From Annona cherimola (taxonomy: Eukaryota; Streptophyta; Magnoliopsida; Magnoliales; Annonaceae): DNA of 64,000 bases. The stretch covers positions 21,309,335 to 21,373,334 of the forward strand of contig CM059977.1 of the NCBI GenBank assembly GCA_030490835.1, written 5' to 3'. How positions within the stretch are numbered: position 1 is the first letter of the stretch; every line of letters starts with the position of its first letter. The translations under genes were made by a program, and so were the position numbers. Of this stretch, positions 35,178 through 46,900 are shown piece by piece. The notes under the pieces were generated by a model. It was not told where the DNA came from, did not search any database, and saw nothing but the letters and a program-made list of their open reading frames with translations.

Positions 35178-35263
35178 GCGATCAGAACCTGTCGGGATTC
35201 ATGAGTAACATCAATACAAAAGTTCAGTGGATTGACAGACCATGAATTTTATCGTCATCTCGC
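35178..35263 (-). ncRNA. U33: Box C/D snoRNA, U33/snR55 type (18S rRNA guide)
   Basis: Minus-strand RNA of about 86 nt. The terminal stem GCGA/TCGC closes the ends. Box C is GATGACGA (35252-35259), box D is CTGA (35182-35185), box D' is CTGA (35224-35227) and a C'-like TTGATGTT follows. The stretch before box D' is complementary to GGATTGACAGAC, which is an 18S rRNA sequence of all eukaryotes. The nucleotide paired five positions from D' is the first U of GGAUUG. Yeast snR55 (Um1269) and human SNORD33 direct 2'-O-methylation of that site. The second guide, before box D, was not matched to rRNA from memory. It lies in a non-coding unit with 35357-35453. Confidence 0.82.
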
Positions 35264-35356
35264 TTCTTTCATTCCCCACAACTCCACCACAATCCAAAAC
35301 CAAAATGATTGCCACAAAAAATAAACAAATAAATAACAGCAGATAAATCAGAAAGA

Positions 35357-35453
35357 CGCTCAGAACTTCTTAGAGGGATGTGTTTGCCATCACCCAAAGA
35401 ACCCTCTCTTGAAAGAGGCCCTTCATCTGGCACACATGAGAATCATCACGGCG
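35357..35453 (-). ncRNA. Box C/D snoRNA with 18S rRNA guide
   Basis: Minus-strand RNA of about 97 nt. Box C is GTGATGA (35443-35449), box D is CTGA (35360-35363), CGC/GCG forms a terminal stem and TGATGG is a likely C'. The 15 bases directly before box D are complementary to AACTTCTTAGAGGGA (plus strand 35364-35378). That contains the 18S rRNA stretch CTTCTTAGAGGGA. By the D+5 rule the target is the U in CUU*CUUAG (first U pair). The well-known yeast snR56/human U25 site is in the same stretch but a few bases later, so the exact modified base needs testing. Confidence 0.75.
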
Positions 35454-35544
35454 AAAAAAGTAGGAAAATAAAAAAGAAAGAGAAAAGAAGGGCTAGAGAA
35501 AGAACGATGCCCTAGAAACTACAGGGATTGTCGTTACTAAGGTG

Positions 35545-35606
35545 CGCGAGCAAGCACCCTTCCCATTTATTTATTTATAGAGCGGCGCCCCACAGCAGAA
35601 ACCCTA
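35545..35606 (-). promoter_or_regulatory. Promoter of the snoRNA unit: telo-box plus TATA
   Basis: On the minus strand TATAAATA (plus 35572-35579) is preceded by a telo-box, AAACCCTA on the plus strand at 35599-35606. Plant snoRNA clusters and ribosomal protein genes characteristically combine telo-boxes with TATA or site II elements. Transcription would start near 35545, about 90 bases before the first snoRNA. A GTGCTTGCTCGCGCAC hairpin is at the start of the leader. Confidence 0.6.
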
Positions 35607-35669
35607 GTTAGTGCTGAACTGGACCGCGGAATGAAGCCGCTGCTTAGGTCGTTGATTTTATGCGCACAT

Positions 35670-36171
35670 CAATTTCTTCAAAACTATGGAGGCTTTGCTT
35701 ACGGAGGCTACTACCTTCCTTTTTGGAGTTAAACGGGTACTCCAACTAAAGTTGAGACGTGTTCAATTAGAGTCTGATTCACTAATCATCTTCAATTTTT
35801 TGTTGAATAACTGCCTCATCCTCTCCCTCCGGTCGAAAATGTAATTTTTGTTGGATGACTGGCCCATCCTCTCTCCGATCGGAAATGTGATTGACGAGAT
35901 TAAATCTATTCTCTCCTTCATCAGTAACATCTCAGTTCATCATGTATTTAAGGCAAGGAAATGGGGTTGCACATTTTTTAGCTGATTTTGTATCTTTGTC
36001 TTTTTTGGATAGTTATGTTTGGTAGGGTAATCCACCTCCTGTTATTGTGGAAAAAATCTATACAGATAATTTTTTGGCATTGATATTATCGGATCACTCC
36101 ATCCCTTCTTCCCTTCATATTTTAAGGGAGTTGGGATAGAGTCTTTCCTTTTATCAAAAAAAAAAAAAAAA
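35670..36171 (+). pseudogene. Second truncated LINE 3' end with RNase H-like domain (broken)
   Basis: Pieces in alternating frames: MEALLTEATTFLFGV, LRRVQLESDSLIIF, IGNVIDEIKSILSFI, ISVHHV and then GVAHFLADFVSLSF after a frameshift. ESDS and the A-H-x-L-A motif are hallmarks of the RVT_3 RNase H family. A segment around CATCCTCTC is duplicated inside. It ends CTTTTATC followed by about 18 A, the expected LINE 3' tail. Confidence 0.72.
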
Positions 36172-36182
36172 AGTCTTCAAAA

Positions 36183-36500
36183 GGGTGTGTTTTGTTGTAA
36201 TCAAAACATTTGGGATCAATTTTGTTAAAAAAAAAATTAATCTAAAATTTTTCACTTTCCATAATTATTCTATTTTTAAATTTTTTTTTTATTTTTCAAT
36301 ATAACTATCTTGTTTTTCAATTATTTTTATGCAAATACTCATACAACTAAACTATCTATTTTTTTACAGAAACTAAAATATCTATTAAACTTTATTCTCT
36401 TTGTTCCTCATTCTTAACTCTATCATATCACATTACTTCTTTCGATTTAAAAACTTTTATACAAAAAAAATTTTCATTTATATAAACTTTAGTGCATTTT
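36183..36500. mobile_element. Degenerate family A MITE
   Basis: Begins GGGTGTGTTTTGTTG, has the family motifs CTATTTTTTTACAGAAAC, AACTTTATTCTCTTTG and CATATCACATTACTTC, and fades out near 36500. Confidence 0.5.
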
Positions 36501-36663
36501 AGTTAAAAATCTATTAAATTTTTTTTTATAAAACTATAAATTTGTGTGCATTAACATATATATTAAGTTTTATCATTTTTAAAGATTTATATATATATTT
36601 CTTTGATTTTTAAAAATGAGATGGTTTTAATTATTCTTAAATGACTAAAACACATTTTTCTTA

Positions 36664-38575
36664 AAAGAGTACCGATCCGGTACACCCAGAAGCAATAATT
36701 TATTTTTTATTTTTTGAAAATTTTTTATACAACTGTTAATCTAAGCGTATTTAACATATACATCAAGTTTTACCAATTTTGGAGATTTGTCGATATTTTT
36801 TGGAACTTTTAAAAATCTAAAAAAATATTTACAAATCTTCAAAAATGGTAAAATTTGATACATATATTATATACAATTAGATTAATAGTCGTATAAAAAA
36901 ATTTAAAAATAATAATAATAGATTAAATTCACCCTGGTACACCGAGGCTAAGTGCACCTAGAAGCATTTAAAAACATTCCTTTTCAAAGATAAAATGTAT
37001 ATATGCACAACTTCAAAAATAATAAAACTTCACTTATATATTAAATAACCTAGACTATCATTTTATTAAAAAAAATTCCAAAAAATTTCTTAAAATGGAT
37101 TTTTCACTCAAATTCACTAAACTTTCAATACACTTGAGTGCACTAAATCACCTTCTGTATATGTATACATGTGTATTTATGTAACGGTTTGGACTGAATG
37201 CACCGGATGCATTCAGCGTTAGTGCACTCGAGTGCATTTCACACATTTTATTATTTTTTAAAAAAATATTTTATACATCTATTAATCTATATGTATTTAA
37301 CATGTGTATCAATTTTTACATTTTTGAAGAGTTTTAAATATTTTTAATTTTTTTAAATTAATGGTATTTTTGTAATTATATAAAAAATACAGAAAAATAT
37401 GGATGGAAGTAATTAAATAAGATTTGAAAATATTACAAATTACTAAAAATTTAGTCTCAATTGCTAAGAATGACGGAACAGAATCCTTGCAGTCGACTCC
37501 ACCTACGTGGGAAATGACTTATGATAATATGATGAATGGTATTTTTCTAATTAATAAATTATGAAAATGCCACTGATTTTAAAAAATAAAAAAATATAAA
37601 AGTCTCGAAAAATAGTAAAAAAAATTAATATAACATGTTAATTATACCTGGATTAATAATTGTATAAAAAAATTTCAAAAAAATATTAAAAATAAATTTT
37701 TGCATCCGAGTGCATTGGATTAGGACTTTGTATGTAAAAGAAATGCAAAGTGGCTGCAAGTACAACCAGTTGCAAATGAGTGTAATCCATTATAAAATTA
37801 AACGTTAAGCGATCATATAATTCAACATTATTTGTTTGGCCGCTGTAAAAAAAGAGTAATGTTTCAATGCATTAGGGTGCAAAACTCTGTTTTTAAACAT
37901 TTTTTAAATTTTTTTTATAAAACTATTGATCTAGTTATATTTAATCTATAAACCAAATTTTACCATTTTTGAATATGTTTATTTTTAATTTTTTAAATAG
38001 GAAAGTTTTAATCTTTTTAAATAACAAAAATACTCCTATTTTTAAAAAAATTTAAAAATATATTTACACATTTCCAAAAAAAAGTAAAAATTAATACATA
38101 AGTTAAAGAGAAGTGATGCTGTTAGTCCGGGCTAAGTAAATGTCTCGCCTAGCCCATCTCAAAAAATGCATTTACAATAATAAAAAAAAAATTGTTTTCT
38201 TTCTTCACATACTTGTTTATCTAATTATATTTAATATATAAACCAAGTTTTGCCATTTTTTGATATATGTATATTTTTTTAAATACATATATACACATAG
38301 ATGTTTAAAATTATCAAAAAAAATACCAAAAAATGGTAAAACTAAGTTTATATGTTAAATACACTTAGATAAACAAGTGTATAAAGAAAAAACAAAAAAA
38401 ATTATTATAAATAGGTTATATGAGGTAGGCTAAGCTAGGCATTTGCTTAATCCAAGCTAACATGATCATTCCTCTAAGTTAAATAACCTAAGTTAACAAT
38501 TTTTTTAAAAAAATTTGAAAAATATTTTAAAAATGAAATTTCGTTCTGTGATGCATTGAAACATTACCCGTAAAA
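36664..38575. mobile_element. Cluster of family E foldback MITEs
   Basis: At least three copies: about 36664-36960 (ends GTACACCCAGAAGCA and CACCTAGAAGCA), about 37190-37720 (with GAGTGCATT at both ends and an unrelated segment around 37400-37530), and about 37858-38575 (ends CAATGCATTAGGGTGCA and TGTGATGCATTG). The last one contains a nested element at 38108-38475. Arms share TTAATCTAAGTGTATTT-like motifs and their complements. Confidence 0.6.
38108..38475. mobile_element. Family F foldback MITE nested in a family E element, 8-bp TSD
   Basis: The ends are GAGAAGTGATGCTGTTAG and CTAACATGATCATTCCTCT. AAGTTAAA is duplicated exactly on both sides (38100-38107 and 38476-38483). The arms pair over most of their length, around a centre with CACATAGATGTTTAAAATT. 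It is younger than the family E element it interrupts. Confidence 0.75.
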
Positions 38576-39045
38576 AATTATCCCAACCAGTCTTAGGCAG
38601 ACTATCTTTACTTTTAAAATGCATATATTTTTGTGTATAAATTATACAAAATTTTTTAAAAATTTTAACTAATATACTAGAATATAATAATACATAAATG
38701 TTAAAAATACAACTCTAAAATTGTTATTTAAATTAAATCATTTTATTATGTTAATGTTATATCATTTTCAAGTAGAGCCCATACCCAACACATCTTATAT
38801 GGATAAAGTTTGGTGCACTATCAAAATAAATTATTTTAAAAAAAATGTACAAATTATTCGAAATACAGTGCGTGGGTTGAAATTTTAATTTTATCACCAA
38901 TGTGGTTTCCACTTGTAGACGGTTCACCATAGCATCTATCATATACATCATGGCTTGATTTTGAATAGTTTTCTATGGATTTACTTTTCCTTTTTTCTTT
39001 TTTCTTTTTTTTTTTTGAAATTTGAATGGGGCAGTAATTAGGAAG
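38576..39045. other. AT-rich stretch with degenerate family D sequence
   Basis: A family D-like body occurs at about 38640-38900 (AAATTGTTATTTAAATTAAA, TTTTCAAGTAGAGCCCATAC). A pyrimidine-rich run CTTTTTTCTTTTTTC lies at 38991-39016. No gene. Confidence 0.45.
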
Positions 39046-39545
39046 TGAGATGGCTCCTGCATGGCCGCGAGATGCTAAGCCGATAGAGGTATTATTAGTT
39101 CCTCAAGTATGGAATTCAAGGCATGTTTGCTAGAGCTGCTATAGGCGGAATGGGTTTAAACTTCTATAGAATTCGAGACTCTCTCTAGCGGTGATTAACT
39201 CCATTAAAGTAGATTTGAAGATGAAGACCCCTCTTATTGTATTGTTAGATGACATCAAAGAGCTGGTTAATGTCTTCCATAAGATCACTTTTCACCATGT
39301 TCTGCTAAGTGCTAACCAGGCAGCGCACGAGATAGCTAAGCCGGCACATAGATTTGGAGAACGTCATTGGGCGGGGTGGGACATCCCACTCAAAGCATTG
39401 TACAAGCCCTTCAAAGGGATCTGGCTTTTTGTGATGTCCAATGTTCAGTTTGTCAGACCATCTTCGTACGGGAGAAGATGGGCTCGGGCAAGCGGATTTT
39501 GTTTGATTATCTATGGATTCCCTTTCATCAAAAAAGAAATTTGAA
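39046..39545 (+). pseudogene. Third truncated LINE 3' end with RNase H-like domain (broken)
   Basis: The early part is broken by stops (for example GTTTGCTAGAG). From 39191 a 117-codon frame stays open with AVINSIKVDLKMK, LDDIKELVNVFHKITFHHV and SANQAAHEIAKPAHRFGERH, matching the end of the RVT_3-type RNase H domain (N-x-A-A-H-x-x-A). It closes with CCTTTCATCAAAAAAG, like the other two LINE ends. Same plus-strand orientation as 34400-34875 and 35670-36171. Confidence 0.72.
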
Positions 39546-40994
39546 TCTTCCATTGGTTTTAGATCTCCAAGAGGAACAATCTGACAATATATTTTGATTT
39601 TCTTTTTTGTGCCACACACCACGAGGAGAAAAAATGCAATACGCATGAAGAGATTATCACTGGGTGCAATGGCTGCAGTTTGGTTTATTTGCGGGCTTAC
39701 GATTTGTTTGCTTACAGTACGTATTTGTGGCAGTTCGAAAAAGGGAAACCTAAAAAGTCCATGAACCATTCATCCCAGAACATTAAGCAGTTAGTCGTCA
39801 GCAATTACCTCTCATGTAAAGCAGCTGGAATTGGGACCGTTCTATTTTTAAAAAAATAATCATTGCAACATCTCAATAGCTTTGCAACGTTGAATTTATA
39901 GGCCAACATCTCAAATGAGAATACAAACAACATGATATGATAGCAATACAGACCAGCTGAGAACATAGATGTAATTATCACCGTTCTGCCAACGTTACCA
40001 GTTCATCATCCCCATGGGAAAGGTCGTCAGATATTAATGCTTCTACGGAATTTGTTCTTTTAGAAATTAGAACACTATTACTAAATTTCATGAAGTCCAT
40101 GGAATATAAGTTTGCTATCTCAGTAACTCTTACTTTCGGAAAGCAACCAACAGATCAGACTCTCAAGAATCTAAACAATTGGTTCAGGGACAAAAGACAT
40201 ACATGCTGCCCATAAACAATAAGCGTACATATACGGCCCACTGACCAATTGAGTTTTCCTTGTTCATTAATTTTTCATCATATGAGTTCGAACACATTCT
40301 CATTTTTCATATATGCATTTAACAAAAAGAACATAAAAACGCCAAGCAGCTCTAACAATCAGGAATCTCCCCTCAACTTCCCAGATAATCCAAACGAAAA
40401 GGGAAAAACGAGAGGAACACAAAAAATCCAATACAGACGGGATGTAAAAAAATCTCCTCTTAGGCTCAACTTATTACTATCAGACAGCTTTCTTCCACAA
40501 AAAGTTAGTTCATGAGAGATTCAATCAATGTCCAGGCTGGAATAGGGTTCAAATGTACCCTGACACAATCAGTAAAATACAAACATGAAGCTACTCTCAG
40601 TGCCATGCAATTAATGCACAAAAGATCCCACATATGACATACCAGCTAAACAATAAGGTCCACAATCCCAACAAGAAGAACAAAATCAATTCAACTGCAG
40701 AAGGGACTAACATTTACAAAGGTATATAGAGGGTGATGAAGGAAGAGATGACACTAAATGATGGGAAACAGCCCTATTCAGTGAATTAGACCCCATGGAA
40801 CAGAAGGAATAGTTAAAGAAAAGCACATCCGTTAATAACCCATGTAAATTAAGCAACTTCCTCGATGAAAAATGAAAGCATGAGACAGAGAGAGAATAAA
40901 AATGGAGGGGAGCTAGAAGAGATTACAAGGGGAACTGGAAAAGATTACAACCCATGTAAATTGAGCAAATTACTCGATGGCATTAATAATTATA
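39546..40994. other. Region downstream of the PRS gene, no gene recognised
   Basis: Base composition is more balanced than the TE-rich parts and may include the 3' UTR of the PRS gene (minus strand). No AATAAA-type signal is placed with confidence. The open frames at 39305-39769 (-) and 40249-40515 (+) lack domain signatures. Confidence 0.4.
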
Positions 40995-43900
40995 TCAATT
41001 GAAAATGCTACTCACAGAGCAGTCATCATGGACACGCCAAATGGTCTCTCCCAATAAGTTTGCTACTGATAGAACGGTAAGCTGAGGGAAATAATTCTGC
41101 TCTGCAACAGGGATTGTGTTCGTGATGATGACTTCTTGAAATAAACCACTAGATAGCCTCTCAATTGCAGGTGGGCTGCAGCAAAAGGGACTTTGTAAGC
41201 AGAAAATAGAAAAAGAGACAGAAACCACTGTGTAAAATTTTTACATGCATGCAATTAATCCAAACAAATAATCACAATACCTTAAAGAAAACTGATATCT
41301 TCTATACTTAACTTGCATTCACCTAAAGTTTTGTGTTTAACAGGAAAATGAAACACATGGTCCAGTCTGCACACTGAAGCAAAGAGGATAAAGCAATTTT
41401 CACATGCATGATGGGTAATAATGGGCACAGATATGGTTGTAGCTTATAGTTATAGGAAGTATAAATAAGTGTATTATGAATAATATGCTTGTTTCCTGTT
41501 TACAACTATCTTGGGCCTTGCAAAGTAAATTGAGGCTTGAGGACGAGGCCTCTCATGTAAAATGGGCAGAAGTCACGGCTAATTTTAGTTTCGTAGACCA
41601 ATCACCAAAAAGGAGAAAGGGTTGGTTGGGTTACAAGACGAGTGAGGATTGGCAGGAGTTGGACACACATCAGTGAGAAGGATCAGGAGTGCTAGCAGTA
41701 AGCATCAGTTAGCAGCAGTAAAAAGCGTTTGCTAGCACTAAAAGTAAAAATCTGTAGGCTAGACGCACACATTGAGAAAAGTAAATAAATAAATAAATAA
41801 AGATTGGTAACTTAAGACCTTTAGTGGACACGAAAGTTGAAATAACCCTCAAGCATGAATTAATTCATGGATAAAGTATTTTAAAATGCGAATGATAATT
41901 TCAGAAACTAATTTCTTTCCCCTTTTTCCTTAAGCTAAGGGGACATAGAAGGAGATTCGGGGATTTTTGAGGAAACAAATGGGCAATTTCAAACTAAAGA
42001 ACTATGGAGATTGAGGAAATTGGGGCCCATGCAGGACCATGCAGCTAGCTAATGGGACTCGGTGGCACTTTCAGATCCTATGTCGTTGTTGATGAGAGAT
42101 TTTGTAAAGGTAAGCAAGTGGATATCTCTTTGATTAAATCATGTTTTGTTCCAGATGGGCTGCACAATGTTTTTAAACGGGCATCATGCTTTGGATTTGG
42201 GATTTATGTTAGGTTTTACAAAAACCTAGGAAAAGGGCTAGTGTTTGTTGAAAGATTTGGGGGTTTTAAGTTGTGAAACCAATTCTTCTTGCAAATGGTG
42301 TTTCATTGTTTCTAATCCCTATTCGAGTTGTTTAACATGGATTTATCCTTGGTTTATGATTCGGGGTGTTGACCTACTATGACTTGGCATTTGAGTTTAC
42401 ATATGTTGTATTATGATAGAAATGGCATTGATAAATGGGCATGATATAAGTATGTAGAATTAGGGGTGGCAATCGGGGCGGGTCGACCCATGACCTGTCT
42501 TTGACCCGACCCGTTTTTTGCCAGGTAAAACTAATATATTTTTTACCCGGTATAAGAATTGGTCGGAAATTTTGACCCGAATTCAAAAATAAGGTCGGGG
42601 TGGGTCGACCATGTCCCGACCCGCCCCGCATATATTAATTTATTAAAAATTATAAGCCTATAGTTAAATATTATTATTATTTTCTTTCAAAATTCTCACT
42701 TTTTATAATCAACTCTATCAACAATAGAAGAATCAATTTATTCAAAAAGCGATATAAGAATCAATAAAAAAAAATTGTACATAAATAACCCTTATGTGTA
42801 ATTGTATATTAACCTATTTTAATAAATTTATACTATATTTTCAGATGTTTTGTTTTCTTAATTATGTGTTTTTTAATAATTAGTGAAATATTGAAGCATA
42901 CGGAGGCAGGGGACCCTCATGAGTTGGGTGCGTAGACCATTAATGAGTAGACACGCCAGATAGTTGGATACAGAATGCTCATCAACAGCAGGCACTAGAT
43001 TGAGGCGGGTTTTATGATGTTTACATGTGTTGAATGATCATTTGGGATTGGCCTTTACATTCTTGATCATGAATATGCATTGTTGGTTCATTATGATTTT
43101 TGTTTTCACTGACTATTGCCTACTTACGGAGTTTTTCTGAACTCACATGTTTTTTAATTTTATTTTTATATGACACACCAAGCGATGGAGCCTAACTAGG
43201 GTAGGAACTCATGGTGGGTCAAGTAAGAGCCCAACCCCAAATTTAAATTTCAGTAGATTCTAGGGTATCTATTTACCTTTTGTGAACTAATGACATATAT
43301 TCTTTTTGGAACCTATGATGTATGTGTTTACATGTACTTTGACTCGAGCATGATTATATTTACATTTTGGGCATGTTTATGGGCTTTGTGATGCTTGTAT
43401 GGAGGATTACTTGCCATAGTTTATGAAGATGATAGTGAGATATGGAGGATATGGTGCATTGTGGTGTGGGATTATGTTGTCTTGATATTGATATTAATGT
43501 TGTTAGAAGTCGTATAAGGGGATGGAGTATAATTATGTTAGTGGGCCAATGGGGCACTACAATTTGTCTTACAAGAAAATCGTTTGCACTTCATCAATCT
43601 GAAACCATTTCTTAGTAACAAATTTTTTATCAGTATTTCTTGCAAACGATTTTGACAGCAAATAAAGTGATTTTCAACATGTCAAATAAGAAAAATAAAA
43701 AGAGCTTGCTATTATCTTCTTCCCTTTCAACCAATAACCCTATTTATTAAACCAAGAAAGATGTATCCATAGAACAACCACCCAAGTAAACAGCCCAAGA
43801 ATAATTAAGGCCATGGAAAAAATGAAAAGAAAAACAGGACCTGCAAACTTCCAGAGAGGTAACCTATTTATCATCAACAAGGTATTAGTTTCACTCCTTA

Positions 43901-46900
43901 ATTTGGATGAGAGTCTAGGCTGAAGAGTTAACATAATTCCATTAGGAAATCCATGAACATTAAGCAGGCTAGTTTAACTTCTGATTCTCAGGATCAACAT
44001 TTTTTAGAAAAGACGTTTAAAAAAAAGTTCTCCACCACGTCTTCCACATTACAAGTTATCATAGAGTTGCTTACTTGCTAATGACCTAAATGTAAAAAGG
44101 TAACTCCCCTCAATAACTAAGCAAACACCTAAAGGGCGAGAGAGAGATAGAGAGAGTTGAAATTACAAACATGAAATTTCAGTATACCGTGGAATAGTAG
44201 GCTAAGGAGAGGAACCAGTAGACCTTAACCTATGAAATGACCAAGCTGGTCGGACGAAGTGGAAATAAACCTATAAAACTTATGTGGACATCACGAAGCA
44301 ATCTATTGTATGAGAAGTGGATTTGAGTGGTTATACCACATGCCAGCAAAGACCTGTGGAGCAGGTTCAAGTAGAAAGCACTATAAGTTAAAGCATACGG
44401 TCCCACAGTGCACAGAAGGGAGAGCTGCTATGAAGATATGGGGGAGAAAGATGCTATGAACAAACATGACAACCACAGGGTCGTTAGGATTATAGCCCAT
44501 GATGAGTTGGATTGGCATAACTAGTACTAGGTTCAAATTACTAACAAAATTAACAGAGATAAGGCATCAAGGATAACACAACAGCTTGAATAGAATGTTA
44601 GTAAATATTGTTCAGCATGGTGACAGGGCATACTGTAAAGACTATTTAAATACCTAAAGACGGCATGAGTACTGCAAGCATAGACTTCCCTTGCACCCTC
44701 TTGATGTAGTAAAGCAGCACCTTTTGCAATGGTACCTGGATTCACAAGTGAATAACATTTCGGACCATAGTCAGACAAGTAATGATCTCCATCACAAATG
44801 TCAGGCCCAAGTCCCAACATGAAACTATTAAAAGCTTAGATGTCAAGATGGCATGTAGATGCATTTGAAATTTTGCATTATCTTTGTCTGCATGAATATT
44901 CATCAATTTATAAATCTTTGCAAGCAACATCAGCACATTTTCTTGAAGGAACTAAAAACAATTTTTTCAAACCCCCAAATTGATTTCACTCACCAGCTGT
45001 GTCAATCATATCATCCACCATAACAGCCACTTTCCCCTGGACATCTCCTATTAAATTCATGACCTATAGAATAAGTAAAAAGCAGCATTATCAGCAAAGA
45101 AATTTTTTAAAGAAAATACAAAATAACATAAACATATAGCTATTCAAAAATCAGAACAGTTTAAAAATATTTAAATATAAAAATTAGATAAGGAAACAGC
45201 TTGAAAACACACTAAACTACAGCCCAAGAAGGCTGAGGAAAAGAAATTCTAGCGTTTTCCCAGAACCACTTTTCCTTGTGTTTTCCTGATGGAACTATCA
45301 AGGAAAAGGTGAGTTATCAATGCTTTAAATGTTACCCTTTACCAGGACCACCTCTCTTTGAATTTTTAAAAACAATCCCAGTATCGCTATGGTGTGTGTT
45401 ACAACTTATGATTATGATAGAACAGATACGATCATATTTTTCCATGATTTTTTAAGAGGTTAATTGCCAATAAATTGAATAAATGTTAATATAATAACAC
45501 AACCACGAGAAGTGAAAAGCTGATTCCATTACCTCAGCAACATTGTGCCCATGTCTTCTCTTATCCACAATAGCCAATGGTGCATCTGACAACTTTTTTG
45601 CAAATGCACGCGCCCTAGCAACACCACCCACATCAGGAGAGACCACAACCAAATCGTTTGAACAAATGGTCTTGCTGGCTAGGTAATCAAGAATCACAGG
45701 CTAGAAGAGGCATGAAAATAAATATTTCTGGTCAGCTAAGCGAAATCATCCTTTCTGTAGTAATGAAAATGTCCAAGAAATAAGGCAAATTAATATGAAC
45801 ATACACATGATTTTTTCAAAAAAGAAATACCTGGCCATATACATGATCAACAGGAATGTCAAAGTACCCCATTGACTGGCCAGAATGAAGATCACAAGCA
45901 AGTACTCGGTTGGCACCCGCCTCTGTAATCAAGTTTGCAACGAGTTTGGCAGCAATTGACTCCCTCCCTTGGGTCTGTAAAAAGAAAGTTTACATATTTT
46001 ATAGAAAATACATGGTATAGAGTCATTATAAACCTTGGCATTAAAATATGCAAAGGAATCACATTCATCAACAAATCACCTAAAATACATCATTCATGTT
46101 ATATTAAAAGGAACTATAGACAACCAAAAAAAAAAAAAAGGACTATAGACCATAATTTGACCTTTGCCTTACAGTGAAAGAGGAATAGAAAATCAATTTT
46201 GTCAAGGCTAGCAGGCAGTCTCATCAAATATTTCTTCTTTTGCATGCAGAATGGGTTGACTACACTATGAGTTACCTTTCTGTCAGCTCTAGCATATCCA
46301 AAGTATGGAATAACTGCAGTGATGTTTTTGGCAGATGCCCTTCGACAAGCATCTATCATGATTAGGAGCTCCATCAGATTCTCATTTGCTGGGGGGCAGG
46401 TCGGCTGAACCAGAAAGACGTCACATCCTCGTACACTCTCTTGAAGCTGAACATAAATCTCACCATCGGCAAATCTCTTTATTTTGATTTTCCCAAGGTC
46501 AAGTCCCATGTAGCATGCAATTTCCTAGAAGAAACCAGCAGAAAACTAAATGATTAGTATCCAAGAGAGACAACATATTTTAAACAGCTAAAATATAACA
46601 TATAGTAGGAAATTCTGTGACTGATCAATCAGCAAAGCCCCCCCCCCCCCCCCCCAAAACAAAAACAAAAATAAAAAACTGACAGCAGAACCTTCGCTGT
46701 ATGAGTTGCAGCCGACTTGATGTTTAGGGTGTAAAAAGCTAAATTTTTTTTTTTGAGTGCAGACAAAGTAAATGGAGGAAGTTGCAAGCTCTTAGCAAAT
46801 TTTCAAGTGTGTACAAGCTATCAAATGCTAGATGTAATAAAACAGAGCAACAAGGATATTTTCAGGGAATATATAGTACACAATCCATGAATAAAAAATG

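Noticed and set aside
39961..40040. Possible box C/D snoRNA on the minus strand (GATGATGA near 40000)
   Set aside because: There is a box C-like motif, but no CTGA box D with a closing stem and no recognised rRNA guide.
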